Source of the DNA: an uncultured Eisenbergiella sp.
GTDB taxonomy: Bacteria > Bacillota > Clostridia > Lachnospirales > Lachnospiraceae
Assembly (NCBI GenBank): GCA_947627215.1
Contig: CANQVD010000003.1
Location: forward strand, 1 to 64,000
Length of the DNA: 64,000 nucleotides
Direction of reading: 5' to 3'
Shown here piece by piece: positions 42,201 to 50,643 of the stretch. Below the pieces are notes generated by a model. That model did no database searches and had not been told where the DNA came from. It saw only the letters and a program-made list of their open reading frames with translations. Numbering within the stretch: position 1 is the first letter of the stretch; each line of letters opens with the position of its first letter. A program made the position numbers and the translations under genes.

Positions 42201-42502
42201 ACGACCTCAGACGGCGTATAATGCGTGGACAGGGCGACCGTTACGTGCTGATCGGGCACATAGGGTTCTTTCGACCCCGGCATGCACCGGGAGATCGTGA
42301 ATCCGATGGTCTTGTAATGTGTCCCGGACGTCCTCTTCCGGTCCCTGGACTGGAACACGAAGTTCCCGTCGTCATCCATAAAGATGGAATTAGTCACGGA
42401 CACCCCATCGTATCCTTCAGCCTTCACCCTTACTGCAGGATGCGCGGCCATTCCGATGACAAATGCCAGGGCGAGCACCCAGGCAAGGATCCTTTTTCCC
42501 AT
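39236..42502 (-). CDS. Large secreted protein with dockerin-like calcium loop
   Basis: 1088 residues from MGKRILAWVLALAFVIGMAA, a clear signal peptide (cleavage near KAEG). Acidic throughout, mostly beta-rich repeats with Tyr/Gly/Asp. A calcium-binding, dockerin- or EF-like loop is seen at CESDLNHDGTVDDDDDVW and again near GMDGVADNSDIWLKDG. No LPxTG or membrane anchor at the end (LLIIN). It is probably a secreted or loosely attached adhesin or structural surface protein. It is possibly the substrate of the SipW-like peptidase; that is inference. Confidence 0.75.
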   Translation of the reverse strand: MGKRILAWVLALAFVIGMAAHPAVRVKAEGYDGVSVTNSIFMDDDGNFVFQSRDRKRTSGTHYKTIGFTISRCMPGSKEPYVPDQHVTVALSTHYTPSEVVSDDGVYVEHRWTINADYVMQLILTQYSDWCDEIANADGYFLKFDAVMVVCHGENASGALAPNGMYMGEVYDKDSIDALKAAEAWADPGKLDNHFNKYFFVGELEDEDTVTPTDAPAEDFVETIGKDEPYYRTWNESPGGKFDLSKGIPTSEEVKNGFEVDGWYGSFMIGKHKETLSTTFTFLITYPLNGVNTTETYSYTVDRTATFFYIMNMAVYDFRDAYIENSVYPGDTIVYTGEEDTVDFDISVNGVTNPETVDTWFPDMNVHVEWPEKDANYTRSFSGNTPEEARAAARQEAEMSIGQATVHNDRIVINGKVYMSDAGYSMSGTPLTYDLIGDDDYAVEEFEETVKIPSNVANGEYPTNMQVRFTRKEPDTEAARIFTDLHIKEGYEQNEPIHVHTPVISPVTVLDPDTGDHFEGEETQLIKENEVNALEGDQRDPNFYEFLLDGTYTFKFDPATHLEILGYGDSGDPSKYDKYTAFKEVKFPFDVELNGEFFEKDQWITLPDFEADTFYIPPWVEESDSYEILYRVAAENVVDEQGVNHINDDEWLANMNMTNYVATYTIECEVSGRMYGFQVVGINDRDVFEEFQETPVSSQRMSLASEGWEKKTGSYDRLGGKDVRRTNDGKVVDDWDEDQNILPFANGSSNRYPGMGTLAAGTDFSFTFYTMANLQDADDRMKITPTWRYVDEDGNVREDVTVYYTDDTGMYIKAGSQDDTANIRSVSLSDFEFGDSYTQDELEYTVARRNGLDGVVSMPSEQQLNEYMQTKTESFTLADIELKDPLRLFAGLRGAYEHLERNMGIDRDLSQDVEDALNVMDIDGVHEEMLMESIQKWYGTYRIPDKIYVCESDLNHDGTVDDDDDVWNYALGDDRFRSDGMDGVADNSDIWLKDGVLVLNFEIASENGGAEHLQYFPSRLPENAARQFEGGMDEWYQEAFGADNPGQTRTVKAGLYDIEVEVRSGDVAVISLTDRIGDRYEPGLLIIN

Positions 42503-42513
42503 TGCTTTCACCT

Positions 42514-43917
42514 TTAAAACCACTTCCTTTTTCTGCGGATCAGCACGACGGCTGCAGCAGCCGCTCCCGCGGCGACGGCAGCCGCTATAGCGGCGGGCAC
42601 GGCCAGGTTTCTCTCCGTACTGACCTCGCCAGTCACCTCTGTCTCCTGCTCCTGCGCAGTCTCAGGGACGCTCTCGGTCTCTTCCGTTCCCCGGCTGGTC
42701 CCGATGAAGACATCACACTCTACCGTACATTCCTTCTCCGTCACGGGCAGTTCCAGGAACCCTTCATGATCGGACGTGTACTCGCCGGCTTTGCTGCCGT
42801 CCGCCCTGTACAGCGTATACGCCTGGTTCCTGCGGTCCACGAGCACCCTTACCCACGTCCCGTCTGGATACGTGCTGCCGAGCGACAGGGCATATCTCTC
42901 GATGTAGGGATCGTCCACGTCCTCCTTCTGCAGAGAGGCGGTCAGGTCGAGCACATCACTGTCCTGATAACTTCCACGGAAGATGAAGCTGTAGAGGACG
43001 GTCCCGTCGGAGGTCCCGAACATGATCTCGCCGGGATGCCCGTTTAAGTACTTTCCTTCAATAGTCTTGGAAGGAGCGCTGGACAGCACCTGGATATAGC
43101 ACCGCTCCCCGTTCTGAAGGAAGTAGGCGTAATCCTCTTTTGCGGCCTGGTCCAGATTCTCGTGGTAATGCGAATGCATTACTGTCTTTACATTCTCCTC
43201 TGACTCCGCCGATGTCTCACTGTAGCCGTTTCGCGCCGTCTGACTGACCGTGCTGCCGGATGAGGGCGCCGAAGCGGCCGTCCCTTCTGAATAGCTGCCG
43301 AGCGTTCGTCCGTCTTCAGTGGCCCCGCTTCCGGACGGAACGTTTCCGCTCCCTCCCGTGCTGTAGCCGCCCGTGCTCCTGCTAGTACTCCCGCCTGCGC
43401 TCCCGCCCGTCCAGCCGTCAGAAGACTCTTCTTGTGAGCTTTCGTCTGTGCCGGCGTCCTCTTCGTCCGTACCGCCCTTCTCCTTCTCTTCGGCCCCGGA
43501 GCTCTCTTCCGCCTCAGAACTCTCCTCAGCGTTCGGCGGCCGCCATCCGGGGTCCTTCTGTTCCTCCCCGTCGGGCTGGAGGCTCCCGCCTCCGTCAAAA
43601 ACGGTCTGCGGCTTTGTCTTCGGCTCCTGCAGCGCCGGGCGCTGGAGCGCTTCCTCCGGGACCAGCCCATGCTCCACGCACCACTGCACACCCGCAGTAT
43701 CCAGGCAGTCGTTATCGATGAGCCAGTAGATATCCGTCTCATTGAATTCCCCTTCCGAGTTCTGGATCAGCCACAGGGTATCCGCGTACCCAAAACCTCC
43801 TATGTAGTCCAGATAGAACTCCAGGAACGGCGACAGCTCCGCCGCACGCACCGGTTGTACCGCGAGCATGACCGCCGCGGCCGCCGCACAGACAGATACG
43901 AGCAGTTTCTTCAACAT
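42514..43917 (-). CDS. Surface protein with Ser/Glu/Gly-rich linker and C-terminal anchor
   Basis: 467 residues from MLKKLLVSVCAAAAAVMLAV, a signal peptide with cleavage near VRAAE. Residues 30-85 form a folded segment with a repeat-like EFNETDIYWLIDND. A long linker (about 105-245) is rich in Ser, Glu, Gly and Thr. A globular domain (about 250-415, HSHYHENLDQ...) follows. The C-terminus is a membrane helix (AVPAAIAAAVAAGAAAAAVV) plus RRKRKW. The pattern resembles surface anchor proteins, though no sortase motif is present. It ends 12 bases from the next start. Confidence 0.75.
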   Translation of the reverse strand: MLKKLLVSVCAAAAAVMLAVQPVRAAELSPFLEFYLDYIGGFGYADTLWLIQNSEGEFNETDIYWLIDNDCLDTAGVQWCVEHGLVPEEALQRPALQEPKTKPQTVFDGGGSLQPDGEEQKDPGWRPPNAEESSEAEESSGAEEKEKGGTDEEDAGTDESSQEESSDGWTGGSAGGSTSRSTGGYSTGGSGNVPSGSGATEDGRTLGSYSEGTAASAPSSGSTVSQTARNGYSETSAESEENVKTVMHSHYHENLDQAAKEDYAYFLQNGERCYIQVLSSAPSKTIEGKYLNGHPGEIMFGTSDGTVLYSFIFRGSYQDSDVLDLTASLQKEDVDDPYIERYALSLGSTYPDGTWVRVLVDRRNQAYTLYRADGSKAGEYTSDHEGFLELPVTEKECTVECDVFIGTSRGTEETESVPETAQEQETEVTGEVSTERNLAVPAAIAAAVAAGAAAAAVVLIRRKRKWF

Positions 43918-43951
43918 TTTTATTTCCTTCCTTCCCGCCCGCGCTTGGGCT

Positions 43952-44671
43952 TCAATATGTCCCGACGCAGTCCATGGACAGGACCTGATATCCCTCCGGG
44001 CCGCGCACGACTCCCACATCGCACAAAAGCTTCACCGAATCCCCGGGCTCGATGTCAACGCCGGTCATGTCCCGGAACCAGCCCGCATCGCCGCAGCTGT
44101 AGACAGTGAGAGCCGCATCGCACCTCACATAGGTGATGCCGTCCTTCCAGACGAGCGAACGGTCGGTAACGATGTCCGCATCCAGCTTAACGTGGTTGTC
44201 TGTGTACCACGCGGCGGCTTCCTTCGCGTGTTCGCTGACGCTGATCTCCTCCATGCCCCTCGTCAGGAAGTCCCCGGCGTAGCAGTCCTCCAGCCTGGAG
44301 CAGAACCCTTCCTCGTCCGCCATCACGGACCGATAGCCGCTGCCCACCAGGACGGTGAGGTAATCCTTCGCCGCCTTCTGCAGACGCTCAGCGGTCTTCT
44401 CCTCCAGCGTACCGATGTATTCCTTGTTCATGCAGTACCTGTCTGACTTCCGGAACGGGACCTGAAATACCTCACGGTCCAGAACCACGCTTCCGTCGTA
44501 TACGGTCTCGTTGATGTACGACACCGCCCCGTCCTCTTCTTTTGTCTGAAGGTCCGCTGTCATGTCTTCCTCCCGGAGCGGCTCCTCCATCCGGCTGGCA
44601 GCGAACCATATGCAGGCAGCTCCCGCCGCGGCCAGTACCGCCGCCGCGATCCTTTTTCCTTTTTTCCTCAT
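43952..44671 (-). CDS. Membrane-anchored extracellular protein
   Basis: 239 residues, MRKKGKRIAAAVLAAAGAAC. One N-terminal membrane helix (8-25) anchors an extracellular domain (35-239) with three central Cys (residues about 80, 125, 131) and late Cys residues. GGAGGAG lies 9 bases before the ATG. The domain contains EYIGTLEEKTAERLQKAAKD and a later VDIEPGDSVKLLCDVGVVRG. No named family; it resembles conjugation- or surface-associated small proteins. Confidence 0.7.
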   Translation of the reverse strand: MRKKGKRIAAAVLAAAGAACIWFAASRMEEPLREEDMTADLQTKEEDGAVSYINETVYDGSVVLDREVFQVPFRKSDRYCMNKEYIGTLEEKTAERLQKAAKDYLTVLVGSGYRSVMADEEGFCSRLEDCYAGDFLTRGMEEISVSEHAKEAAAWYTDNHVKLDADIVTDRSLVWKDGITYVRCDAALTVYSCGDAGWFRDMTGVDIEPGDSVKLLCDVGVVRGPEGYQVLSMDCVGTY

Positions 44672-44689
44672 GAATCATCACTCCTCCAC

Positions 44690-46051
44690 CTATTCCTCAA
44701 CCTCGACATGATAGAACGCACATGCGGCGCCCTCCACCGGGCTGTCGCCGAACCTGACCAGGTACTCCGTACAGCCGTTGGGGACCATGTAGCAGGCATA
44801 GCGTTTTCCTTCATATTCGATGCCGTATGTCTTATGGGAATATCGGATCCCGCGGTAGCGCAGGTTCTCCCCGTCCATCCCGGTAAAGAGGATGTTTAAG
44901 TATAGCTTCTCCTCACCGGAGTAGTCGATATGATACTCGGCCGCATGCCAGGTCATGCCTGCGGACGCCGGGATAAATCCGTCGCCCATCGCCGCCATCA
45001 TCAGCTTCGCGGCGTCCCCACCCTGGAGCACCTGATCCAGCGTGACGACCATGGACTGCAGGCTCGCCTGTTTATCCATCACCTCCGCATAGCCGGAGTC
45101 CCCGGCCTCCAGCGTGCTGTACACGGTGGAATAGGAAGCCCTGGACGTGGTCTTGCCCTTGCGCTGGTTATTCAACTGAATCGTCTTTACATCCGTCCCT
45201 TCTCCAGCCGCACCGCTTGTCTCCTCTCCGGTCTCTTCCGCAGTTTCCTCCTCTGCCGCCGTTTCGGAAGTCTCGGCCGTTTCTGTCTCCTTTTCCTGTA
45301 CGACCAGGAATCCGTCCCCGGTATCCTGCAGGCCGTCCTGCAGCGTCTCGGTCTCCTCCTCCACCAAGTCCTCTTCGGGCCTTGCCGCCGTATTGCCATC
45401 ATAGAGGCGCATGCTCCTTGCCACATGCGCAATGCCGTCCTGGCTCTTTTCCGTCGCCTTCTCGTACTGCGTGGAAGGGATGCCGACGAATACGGACCAC
45501 TCCTCTTCTCCACTGCCAACGACCGCCAGCTCGCCTGTGAAGTCGTTGTAGAGCTCCTTCGTAAGAGCGACGGATGCGTTCACGTCCGCGATGAGCTTGA
45601 CGACGCCCTTCTGTTCATCGGTCTCATACGACAGCGTTTTGCCAGTCTTGCCGAACCAGATGCCGAACAGGTCCTTCCCTGTGACCGCCTGTTCCACACC
45701 CGCTTCCTGCGCGACGGACAGGTAGGAAGTGCCCTTCTGCGCGGCGATGACGACGTCTTCCATGCAGAACAGGAAGTAATTTCCGTTCAGGTCCTTATAC
45801 TCATAGGTGATGGACGGCTCGAACCCCATATCGTCCGAGATCTTGGATACCGCGGTGGCGAACTCGCTCAGCCCCTCCGGTATCTCGAAGCAGATGCCCG
45901 GCACGGCCGTGACCATCTCATAGCCTCTCCTGCTCTTCTCGTATACACCCTTCTTTCCGCCGCATCCGGCGAGCAGCACGCACAGGAGCGCGGAGACGGC
46001 CAGCACCGTCCATATTTTCTTATTCACCGACCACAATGATCTCCGTTTCAT
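44690..46051 (-). CDS. Lipoprotein with disordered middle
   Basis: 453 residues from MKRRSLWSVNKKIWTVLAVS; the lipobox is LLAGC (Cys 30). The N-terminal domain (35-210, GYEMVTAVPGICFEIPEGLS) is followed by a Glu/Thr-rich linker (about 215-290) and a C-terminal domain (about 320-453) with KRYACYMVPNGCTEYLVRFG. Start chosen at 46051, where GAGG is 6 bases upstream; the ATG at 46063 has a worse spacing. Its 5' end overlaps the upstream gene by 32 bases. Confidence 0.8.
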   Translation of the reverse strand: MKRRSLWSVNKKIWTVLAVSALLCVLLAGCGGKKGVYEKSRRGYEMVTAVPGICFEIPEGLSEFATAVSKISDDMGFEPSITYEYKDLNGNYFLFCMEDVVIAAQKGTSYLSVAQEAGVEQAVTGKDLFGIWFGKTGKTLSYETDEQKGVVKLIADVNASVALTKELYNDFTGELAVVGSGEEEWSVFVGIPSTQYEKATEKSQDGIAHVARSMRLYDGNTAARPEEDLVEEETETLQDGLQDTGDGFLVVQEKETETAETSETAAEEETAEETGEETSGAAGEGTDVKTIQLNNQRKGKTTSRASYSTVYSTLEAGDSGYAEVMDKQASLQSMVVTLDQVLQGGDAAKLMMAAMGDGFIPASAGMTWHAAEYHIDYSGEEKLYLNILFTGMDGENLRYRGIRYSHKTYGIEYEGKRYACYMVPNGCTEYLVRFGDSPVEGAACAFYHVEVEE

Positions 46052-47456
46052 ACTGTTCCTCATCCTCTTCGTAATCTACCTTGTCAATGGCCGTGTCCGT
46101 CAGGTGATACACATAGATGTCGTAGTCGCCCTCCGGCATCCAGGACACGTTGTATTCCAGGCGCCCCTCGCGGTTGTTCATGCCGAAGTTGTAGGTCTCG
46201 CCCTCAGCATTGATCAGCATCGCGCTGATATTGCCCGCGCCCACATAGCTCACATAAAAGATCGTGTTTTCCACAGGATCATCAAAATGGAACCGGAAGA
46301 TCTCCTGCTTGTTGTCGTTGGAGGACTCGTTGGAATCCATCGTCACGTCCAGGATATCGATGTTCTTGGGGTATGCGTTGATCATCCATTTCCCGGGCCC
46401 TGCCTCCTTTAAGGAGATCGTCAGTGTCCCTGTGCCAGCGGACTTGTTGGCCGCCCCCTTCAGGAAGGTGAGCCGGTCCCCCTGCGGGCTGGTCAGGTAT
46501 GCCTTGGCCTCCTGTCCGTCCAGCAGGCTCTTGGTACTGTATTCGATCGTAAAGGTGACGTCGCTGGAGAGGTACTGCAGCTCCTTGACGTACTGCTGGG
46601 AGAACACCGCCATCTGCTCGCTCTCGGAGCTGTAGTACGGCACGTTCATGTCCTCTTCTCCCGTAACGTCCGCTTTTGCGTTCTGGTAATAGATGCACAT
46701 CCCGGTCCCGTTCACCAGATAGTACCCGTCCTTCCAGTCGTCCGGAAATTCCAGGGAGAGGTATCCGTTCGCGGTCGAATCCGCCCGGTCAATGGAGAAC
46801 ACCTCATAGGAGCGCAGGAACCAGATGTCCGCGGTGATGTCCTTCTCCATGTACCGGCTGCCAGCGTAGAATCCCACGTTGTAGACGCCGTCCTGCTGCA
46901 GTCCCGTGAATACGCCGGACTGATTCACCATAGAGGCCGTTACCGGTGCGCCGTTGATCTTGATGATCTTGACGCTGTTCGTGCCAACGCGGGACATCAC
47001 GCTGTACATGGACGTGCCTTCGATGCAGTTGGCTTTTACATCCACCGTGATGCCGTCCTCATCCCAGCGCGCGCCGTGCAGTCCAAAAGAATAACCGATG
47101 TCCTCGTAGCGCTCCACCACGATATCTGTCAGGGATGTCTCCGCCGACGGATAGGCGATGATCTCATTCCCGTACAGCGTCGGGAGCAGGACCTTATTCC
47201 TCATGAACCACAGGAGCCGGTCGTTCGACGGCTCATTTGTGACGCCCGACGCTGTTCCATTTCCCATGTACAGCCTCCGAAAGTTCGTAGCATCCTTTAT
47301 ATAGAAGACCTCATTTTCAAGTTGGTCCTTCTTATATAGGATGATCTCATACGGATCCTTCTTTCGCTCGAAGATCTGGATGTCGCAGCCCGACAGGAAG
47401 ATCATCTGCGCGGCCAGGAAAAGGAGCGCGGCGCATCTAAGCAGTCTGCTCTTCAT
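46020..47456 (-). CDS. Large lipoprotein
   Basis: 478 residues, MKSRLLRCAALLFLAAQMIF. The lipobox is FLSGC (Cys 24). The protein is beta-rich with many Tyr and Asn (GYSFGLHGARWDEDG, SVMSRVGTNSVKIIKINGAP), probably several immunoglobulin-like modules. It is one of two adjacent lipoproteins of the surface cluster. No named family. Confidence 0.8.
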   Translation of the reverse strand: MKSRLLRCAALLFLAAQMIFLSGCDIQIFERKKDPYEIILYKKDQLENEVFYIKDATNFRRLYMGNGTASGVTNEPSNDRLLWFMRNKVLLPTLYGNEIIAYPSAETSLTDIVVERYEDIGYSFGLHGARWDEDGITVDVKANCIEGTSMYSVMSRVGTNSVKIIKINGAPVTASMVNQSGVFTGLQQDGVYNVGFYAGSRYMEKDITADIWFLRSYEVFSIDRADSTANGYLSLEFPDDWKDGYYLVNGTGMCIYYQNAKADVTGEEDMNVPYYSSESEQMAVFSQQYVKELQYLSSDVTFTIEYSTKSLLDGQEAKAYLTSPQGDRLTFLKGAANKSAGTGTLTISLKEAGPGKWMINAYPKNIDILDVTMDSNESSNDNKQEIFRFHFDDPVENTIFYVSYVGAGNISAMLINAEGETYNFGMNNREGRLEYNVSWMPEGDYDIYVYHLTDTAIDKVDYEEDEEQYETEIIVVGE

Positions 47457-47688
47457 CAGCGTCCCCTCCTTCCGCCTTCTCCTGTAGGCGGTCCAGCGCC
47501 CTGGCGGCTGCCCTGTCCTCCAGGATCCCCTTCAGCTTCACATACAGCCGCAGCCGCTTCATCAAGCACCGCTCAGACACGATGCAGTACACGGCATACA
47601 CGACGCACAGATACGCCGCCAGGAGATAGAACCCTCCATCCCCTTTGTCAGCGATATTTATGGTCCCTAATATCACAGCGTTAAGCAT
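47437..47688 (-). CDS. Small membrane protein
   Basis: 83 residues, MLNAVILGTINIADKGDGGF. A hydrophobic N-terminal segment (1-12), a membrane helix (20-40, YLLAAYLCVVYAVYCIVSER), then a basic and acidic helical tail. It overlaps the next gene by 20 bases. It may tether the lipoproteins or act as a regulator. Confidence 0.65.
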   Translation of the reverse strand: MLNAVILGTINIADKGDGGFYLLAAYLCVVYAVYCIVSERCLMKRLRLYVKLKGILEDRAAARALDRLQEKAEGGDADEEQTA

Positions 47689-47715
47689 TGGCTTCCGTCC
47701 TTTCCCATTGCCCTC

Positions 47716-48435
47716 TCAGCTCTGGATGTACCTTCTGAACACTTCCTGGATGACCGCGTCCACCACCGCTTCGTTCTCATATGCGGTCCCGCGCAGGATC
47801 CCCGTCAGCGCATCCGACCGAAACACGCCGTCATGCATCAGCGCGGCGACCGAGTCCCCCGCGGCGATCTTCAACTCCGCGTCGGACAGGGACGCGATTC
47901 CTTCCTTTATGCCGTCCGCCTCCTCACTGAACGCGGCTTCCGCTTCCATCTGCCGCAGGATCCCGATCACCAGCTCCGCGGGGAAGTTCTGCGAGGTCTT
48001 TTCGTTCACCTCCTGCACCACCGCCCTGACGGAGTAATCCATCGGTTTCTTCATCGCGGTCATCTCCCACGACGTGCGGTAAGCACGGTAGTACAGGTCC
48101 TCATCGATGCCGGACAGCGCTTCCCGGATCCGCGCGATATAGTCCCTAATCATCGGGTTGTGCGGTATGATGTCCGACCCGTCGAAGATGACCAGCCCCG
48201 GCTTACAGGAGATGTTGGCCGCTATCTTATACCGGCTGTGCGCCGCCAGGATGTCCGGAAGGAGGTCTGCGTAGATGTCCTCGAAGATGTCCTCCTCGCC
48301 GCCACCGTCCCGGTCATAGCAGATCCCGATGCGGACGGATTCGATCACCCTGCCCTTCTCGTTGACCAGAGGCCTGGTCCTCTCTATCTTTGCCCAATCG
48401 CGCTTGCGGAAGGGCTTATATACTTTCTTTGCCAT
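47716..48435 (-). CDS. Hypothetical protein, first gene of the surface operon
   Basis: 239 residues from MAKKVYKPFRKRDWAKIERT (ATG 48435; AGAGGAG 7 bases upstream). A basic start is followed by a mixed fold with RVIESVRIGICYDRDGGGEE and KPGLVIFDGSDIIPHNPM, and a helical C-terminus. No signal peptide. It may be a regulator or chaperone for the surface operon; no family is recognised. Confidence 0.65.
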   Translation of the reverse strand: MAKKVYKPFRKRDWAKIERTRPLVNEKGRVIESVRIGICYDRDGGGEEDIFEDIYADLLPDILAAHSRYKIAANISCKPGLVIFDGSDIIPHNPMIRDYIARIREALSGIDEDLYYRAYRTSWEMTAMKKPMDYSVRAVVQEVNEKTSQNFPAELVIGILRQMEAEAAFSEEADGIKEGIASLSDAELKIAAGDSVAALMHDGVFRSDALTGILRGTAYENEAVVDAVIQEVFRRYIQS

Positions 48436-48470
48436 CTTTTTTCTCCTCTTCATGTGGTCTCATGGCAGTA

Positions 48471-48526
48471 AAAATGATATTGTTTATTTACGATATCATT
48501 TTAACACCCGAGCATTTTGTTGTCAA
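48471..48526 (-). promoter_or_regulatory. Promoter and operator (c), surface-protein operon
   Basis: TTGACA (48526-48521), 17 bases, TAAAAT (48503-48498). The operator lies over the start: ATATTGTTTATTTACGA (48477-48493) within a perfect dyad (AAAATGATAT ... ATATCATTTT). It drives 48435 down to 35723. Confidence 0.8.
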
Positions 48527-48539
48527 TATTTCTAATATT

Positions 48540-49493
48540 TGAACGCACGGCAATTCCGCGGTTTCTGCGCGCATTTCCGGGATTTTCGAAAGTGCATTTC
48601 TGTCTGTCAGGCGTTGTTTTTTTTGTGTACCCTCCGAGGGTACACAAATGCGTACCTCCCCATCCACAAGGAAATGCAGAGTATAGAAAAACAGTCTGCG
48701 AAGAAATGGGATCTGTCCCTTTCCTCAGCCGCAGCAGACTGTGGTGGTTGGTCAGACATTCTGCGAAGCTGCAGATCCTTCCCGCATCTGCAGCAGACTG
48801 CGGTGCTGGCAAAACAATCTTCGAAAAGTGTGGCGCGTTCTTTTCCGCTCACGAAAAGAAAGGGAACCGGAGCATACCCACGGTGGGTACGCACCTCTAC
48901 TCTTCGCTTCACAAAAAAAACGTGGGGCAGATGTTGTCGTGGCATGGGGTTGGGATTTTCTCAAAAAATGAAACGGATGGAGAATACCATCCTTTCTTTT
49001 TCAATATCTTTAGAAACGGGGATATTTGATCTTGGATGAGAAAAAAATATATCTGCTGCATCCAGGGGACCAACTAACATGGAGTGGGATGGATGTCTGA
49101 GTATCCGAAATGGATTATCTGGAAGGATTGTCTGAAAAAGATTATCAGAAAAGTTGTTGGAACTATTTATTTTATTATAGCGAGCGAAGAGAAAAGCATC
49201 CCCCAGCGCCCGAAAACCCCAGATTTCAGGCGGGCTTTCGTTTTTTACTGCCCTTTTCCCTGATTGATTCCACTTTTCAGATTTTTGGGGGTCTGAGATA
49301 AACTCTTTTCATACAAATCTTTCCACCTTTTCCATAATGCTGTGTTTTCCTTTCATCCAAAATTCTTTTAGATTTCCGAAAGGGTTCATCCACTTTTCTT
49401 TTTGAAATCTTTCTATTTTCACACAGACCGCTTCCACTTTTCACACCGAAGCCGCAGCGGAACCCGTTTTAAGGTCGCTCTCTGGAGGAATGG
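48540..49493. other. Gene-free region with palindromes
   Basis: No accepted gene. It contains a 25-base palindrome (48624-48648, arms TTGTGTACCCTC/GAGGGTACACAA), a second GTACCC palindrome (48872-48892), two copies of CAGCAGACTG-y-GGTG (48725 and 48789), a GCTGCAGAT/ATCTGCAGC hairpin (about 48768-48794), and a plus-strand hairpin with T-run (49204-49240). Together with the nearby rep gene this could be a partition, copy-control or transfer site. Confidence 0.5.
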
Positions 49494-49532
49494 AAAAAAA
49501 AAGCTCCCCGGGCGGCGGGAAGCCTTCTTTTT
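49494..49532 (-). terminator. Terminator of the first rep-like gene
   Basis: GCTTCCCG-ccgcc-CGGGGAGC followed by nine T on the minus strand, 59 bases after the stop at 49591. Confidence 0.8.
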
Positions 49533-49590
49533 GGGAACTGCAATTAGGAACTTGTGAAAGTCCCTTATGCTATACTGTATGAAGTTTGCT

Positions 49591-50574
49591 TTACGCTGGC
49601 ATCGCTATCTGTTTTGGACGCCGTGCGGGACCGTAGCGGACCTGGAGCCGTTTGGCGAGGGCCTTGACTACATATTCATCAGCTACCCCCAGATCCAGGA
49701 ACGTTTGGTGGGCTGTATCTAAGAGGACGCTCACATTGTGACCCTTGTCAGCGAAAGCGTATATCGTGCTGTATAACTTGTTAAGGAGGGGATTGACTTC
49801 CCGCGCCTCTGGTGAGGAGATGATGCCGTGGTGGTAGAGGTAGGTGCGGAAGCTGCGTTTGAAGTAGCTGTCCTGACTGTCCTTGATGCCGGCGTTAGGT
49901 ACTAAGATGTATGTACCCTTGCGGACGGACACGCTCCCGTAACGGTAGCGACGCCTGCGGTCGGGCTCAACATTGTAGAAACCTTCGCCCAGCAGATGCT
50001 CCAGCTCGCGTAAATAGGATACGACCAGCCGTCTGTTGCGGATCTTCAGCCGGTCTCTGATCTGGTCGATGTTGATCCGGCAGCCGTACTCGCCGTGAAA
50101 GCTATTCATAATGATCAGGAGCGTACGCTTGGCATACAGGGACAGATGACGGTACGCAGCATAAAAGCTCTCCTCTGAAGGATCAAAGAAGGAATGGTTG
50201 ACGTTAAGGTAGTGGACCCCCTCATATGTAACTGTGTCGGAAAAGTCGTTGTCCAGAATCCGGATGTCCATAACTCCCGCCCACTGCGTATTCGATGCCG
50301 TGATGATGGCCTTGCGAACGAGTCCGGCGATGATATGGTATGTTGCCCGGGTCGTGCACCCCAGGACGCCTGCGAGGTCGGATGTACGGTATGCTTCGAT
50401 AAAGCCGGAAGAGTCTGCGATAGTCGTGAAATAGATCACCGCATCCAGCTCCAGAGAGCTGACGCCGCGGCATGTACTGCCGTCAGCAAGCACCAATTTG
50501 CCCGCTGTGAGCTTGTCCAGCAGAGTGCTGGATATCTTGTAGGATCCCATCAGGGATGACATATCGGCAGCCAC
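49591..50574 (-). CDS. Replication initiator-like DNA-binding protein 1
   Basis: 327 residues; GTG start at 50574 with AAAGGAGG 8 bases upstream. Two winged-helix-like regions: residues 40-110 (SLELDAVIYFTTIADSSGFI, then LAGVLGCTTRATYHIIAGLV) and about 165-215 (YGCRINIDQIRDRLKIRNRR). This domain order, and its position beside the iterons, fit an initiator or copy-control protein. The promoter carries a possible operator (50601-50632). The family name is not certain. Confidence 0.65.
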   Translation of the reverse strand: MAADMSSLMGSYKISSTLLDKLTAGKLVLADGSTCRGVSSLELDAVIYFTTIADSSGFIEAYRTSDLAGVLGCTTRATYHIIAGLVRKAIITASNTQWAGVMDIRILDNDFSDTVTYEGVHYLNVNHSFFDPSEESFYAAYRHLSLYAKRTLLIIMNSFHGEYGCRINIDQIRDRLKIRNRRLVVSYLRELEHLLGEGFYNVEPDRRRRYRYGSVSVRKGTYILVPNAGIKDSQDSYFKRSFRTYLYHHGIISSPEAREVNPLLNKLYSTIYAFADKGHNVSVLLDTAHQTFLDLGVADEYVVKALAKRLQVRYGPARRPKQIAMPA

Positions 50575-50600
50575 GCATATCGCCTCCTTTCAGCTTTTAA

Positions 50601-50632
50601 TGCAATTTTATAACGAAATTTTCTTAATTGCA
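50601..50632 (-). promoter_or_regulatory. Promoter and inverted repeat of the first rep-like gene
   Basis: On the minus strand TTGCAA, 17 bases, TAAAAT, with arms TGCAATT (50601-50607) and AATTGCA (50626-50632) bracketing it. Likely autoregulation by the Rep protein. Confidence 0.5.
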
Positions 50633-50643
50633 AATGGCTGAAA

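Noticed and set aside
48517-49039. Overlapping plus-strand frames of 166-170 codons
   Set aside because: They read through palindromes and repeats; no ribosome site and no known domain. The region is better viewed as non-coding.
49154-49245. A possible plus-strand small RNA with promoter and terminator
   Set aside because: The terminator-like hairpin exists, but the -35/-10 spacing is only about 15 bases and poor, so I list only the hairpin.
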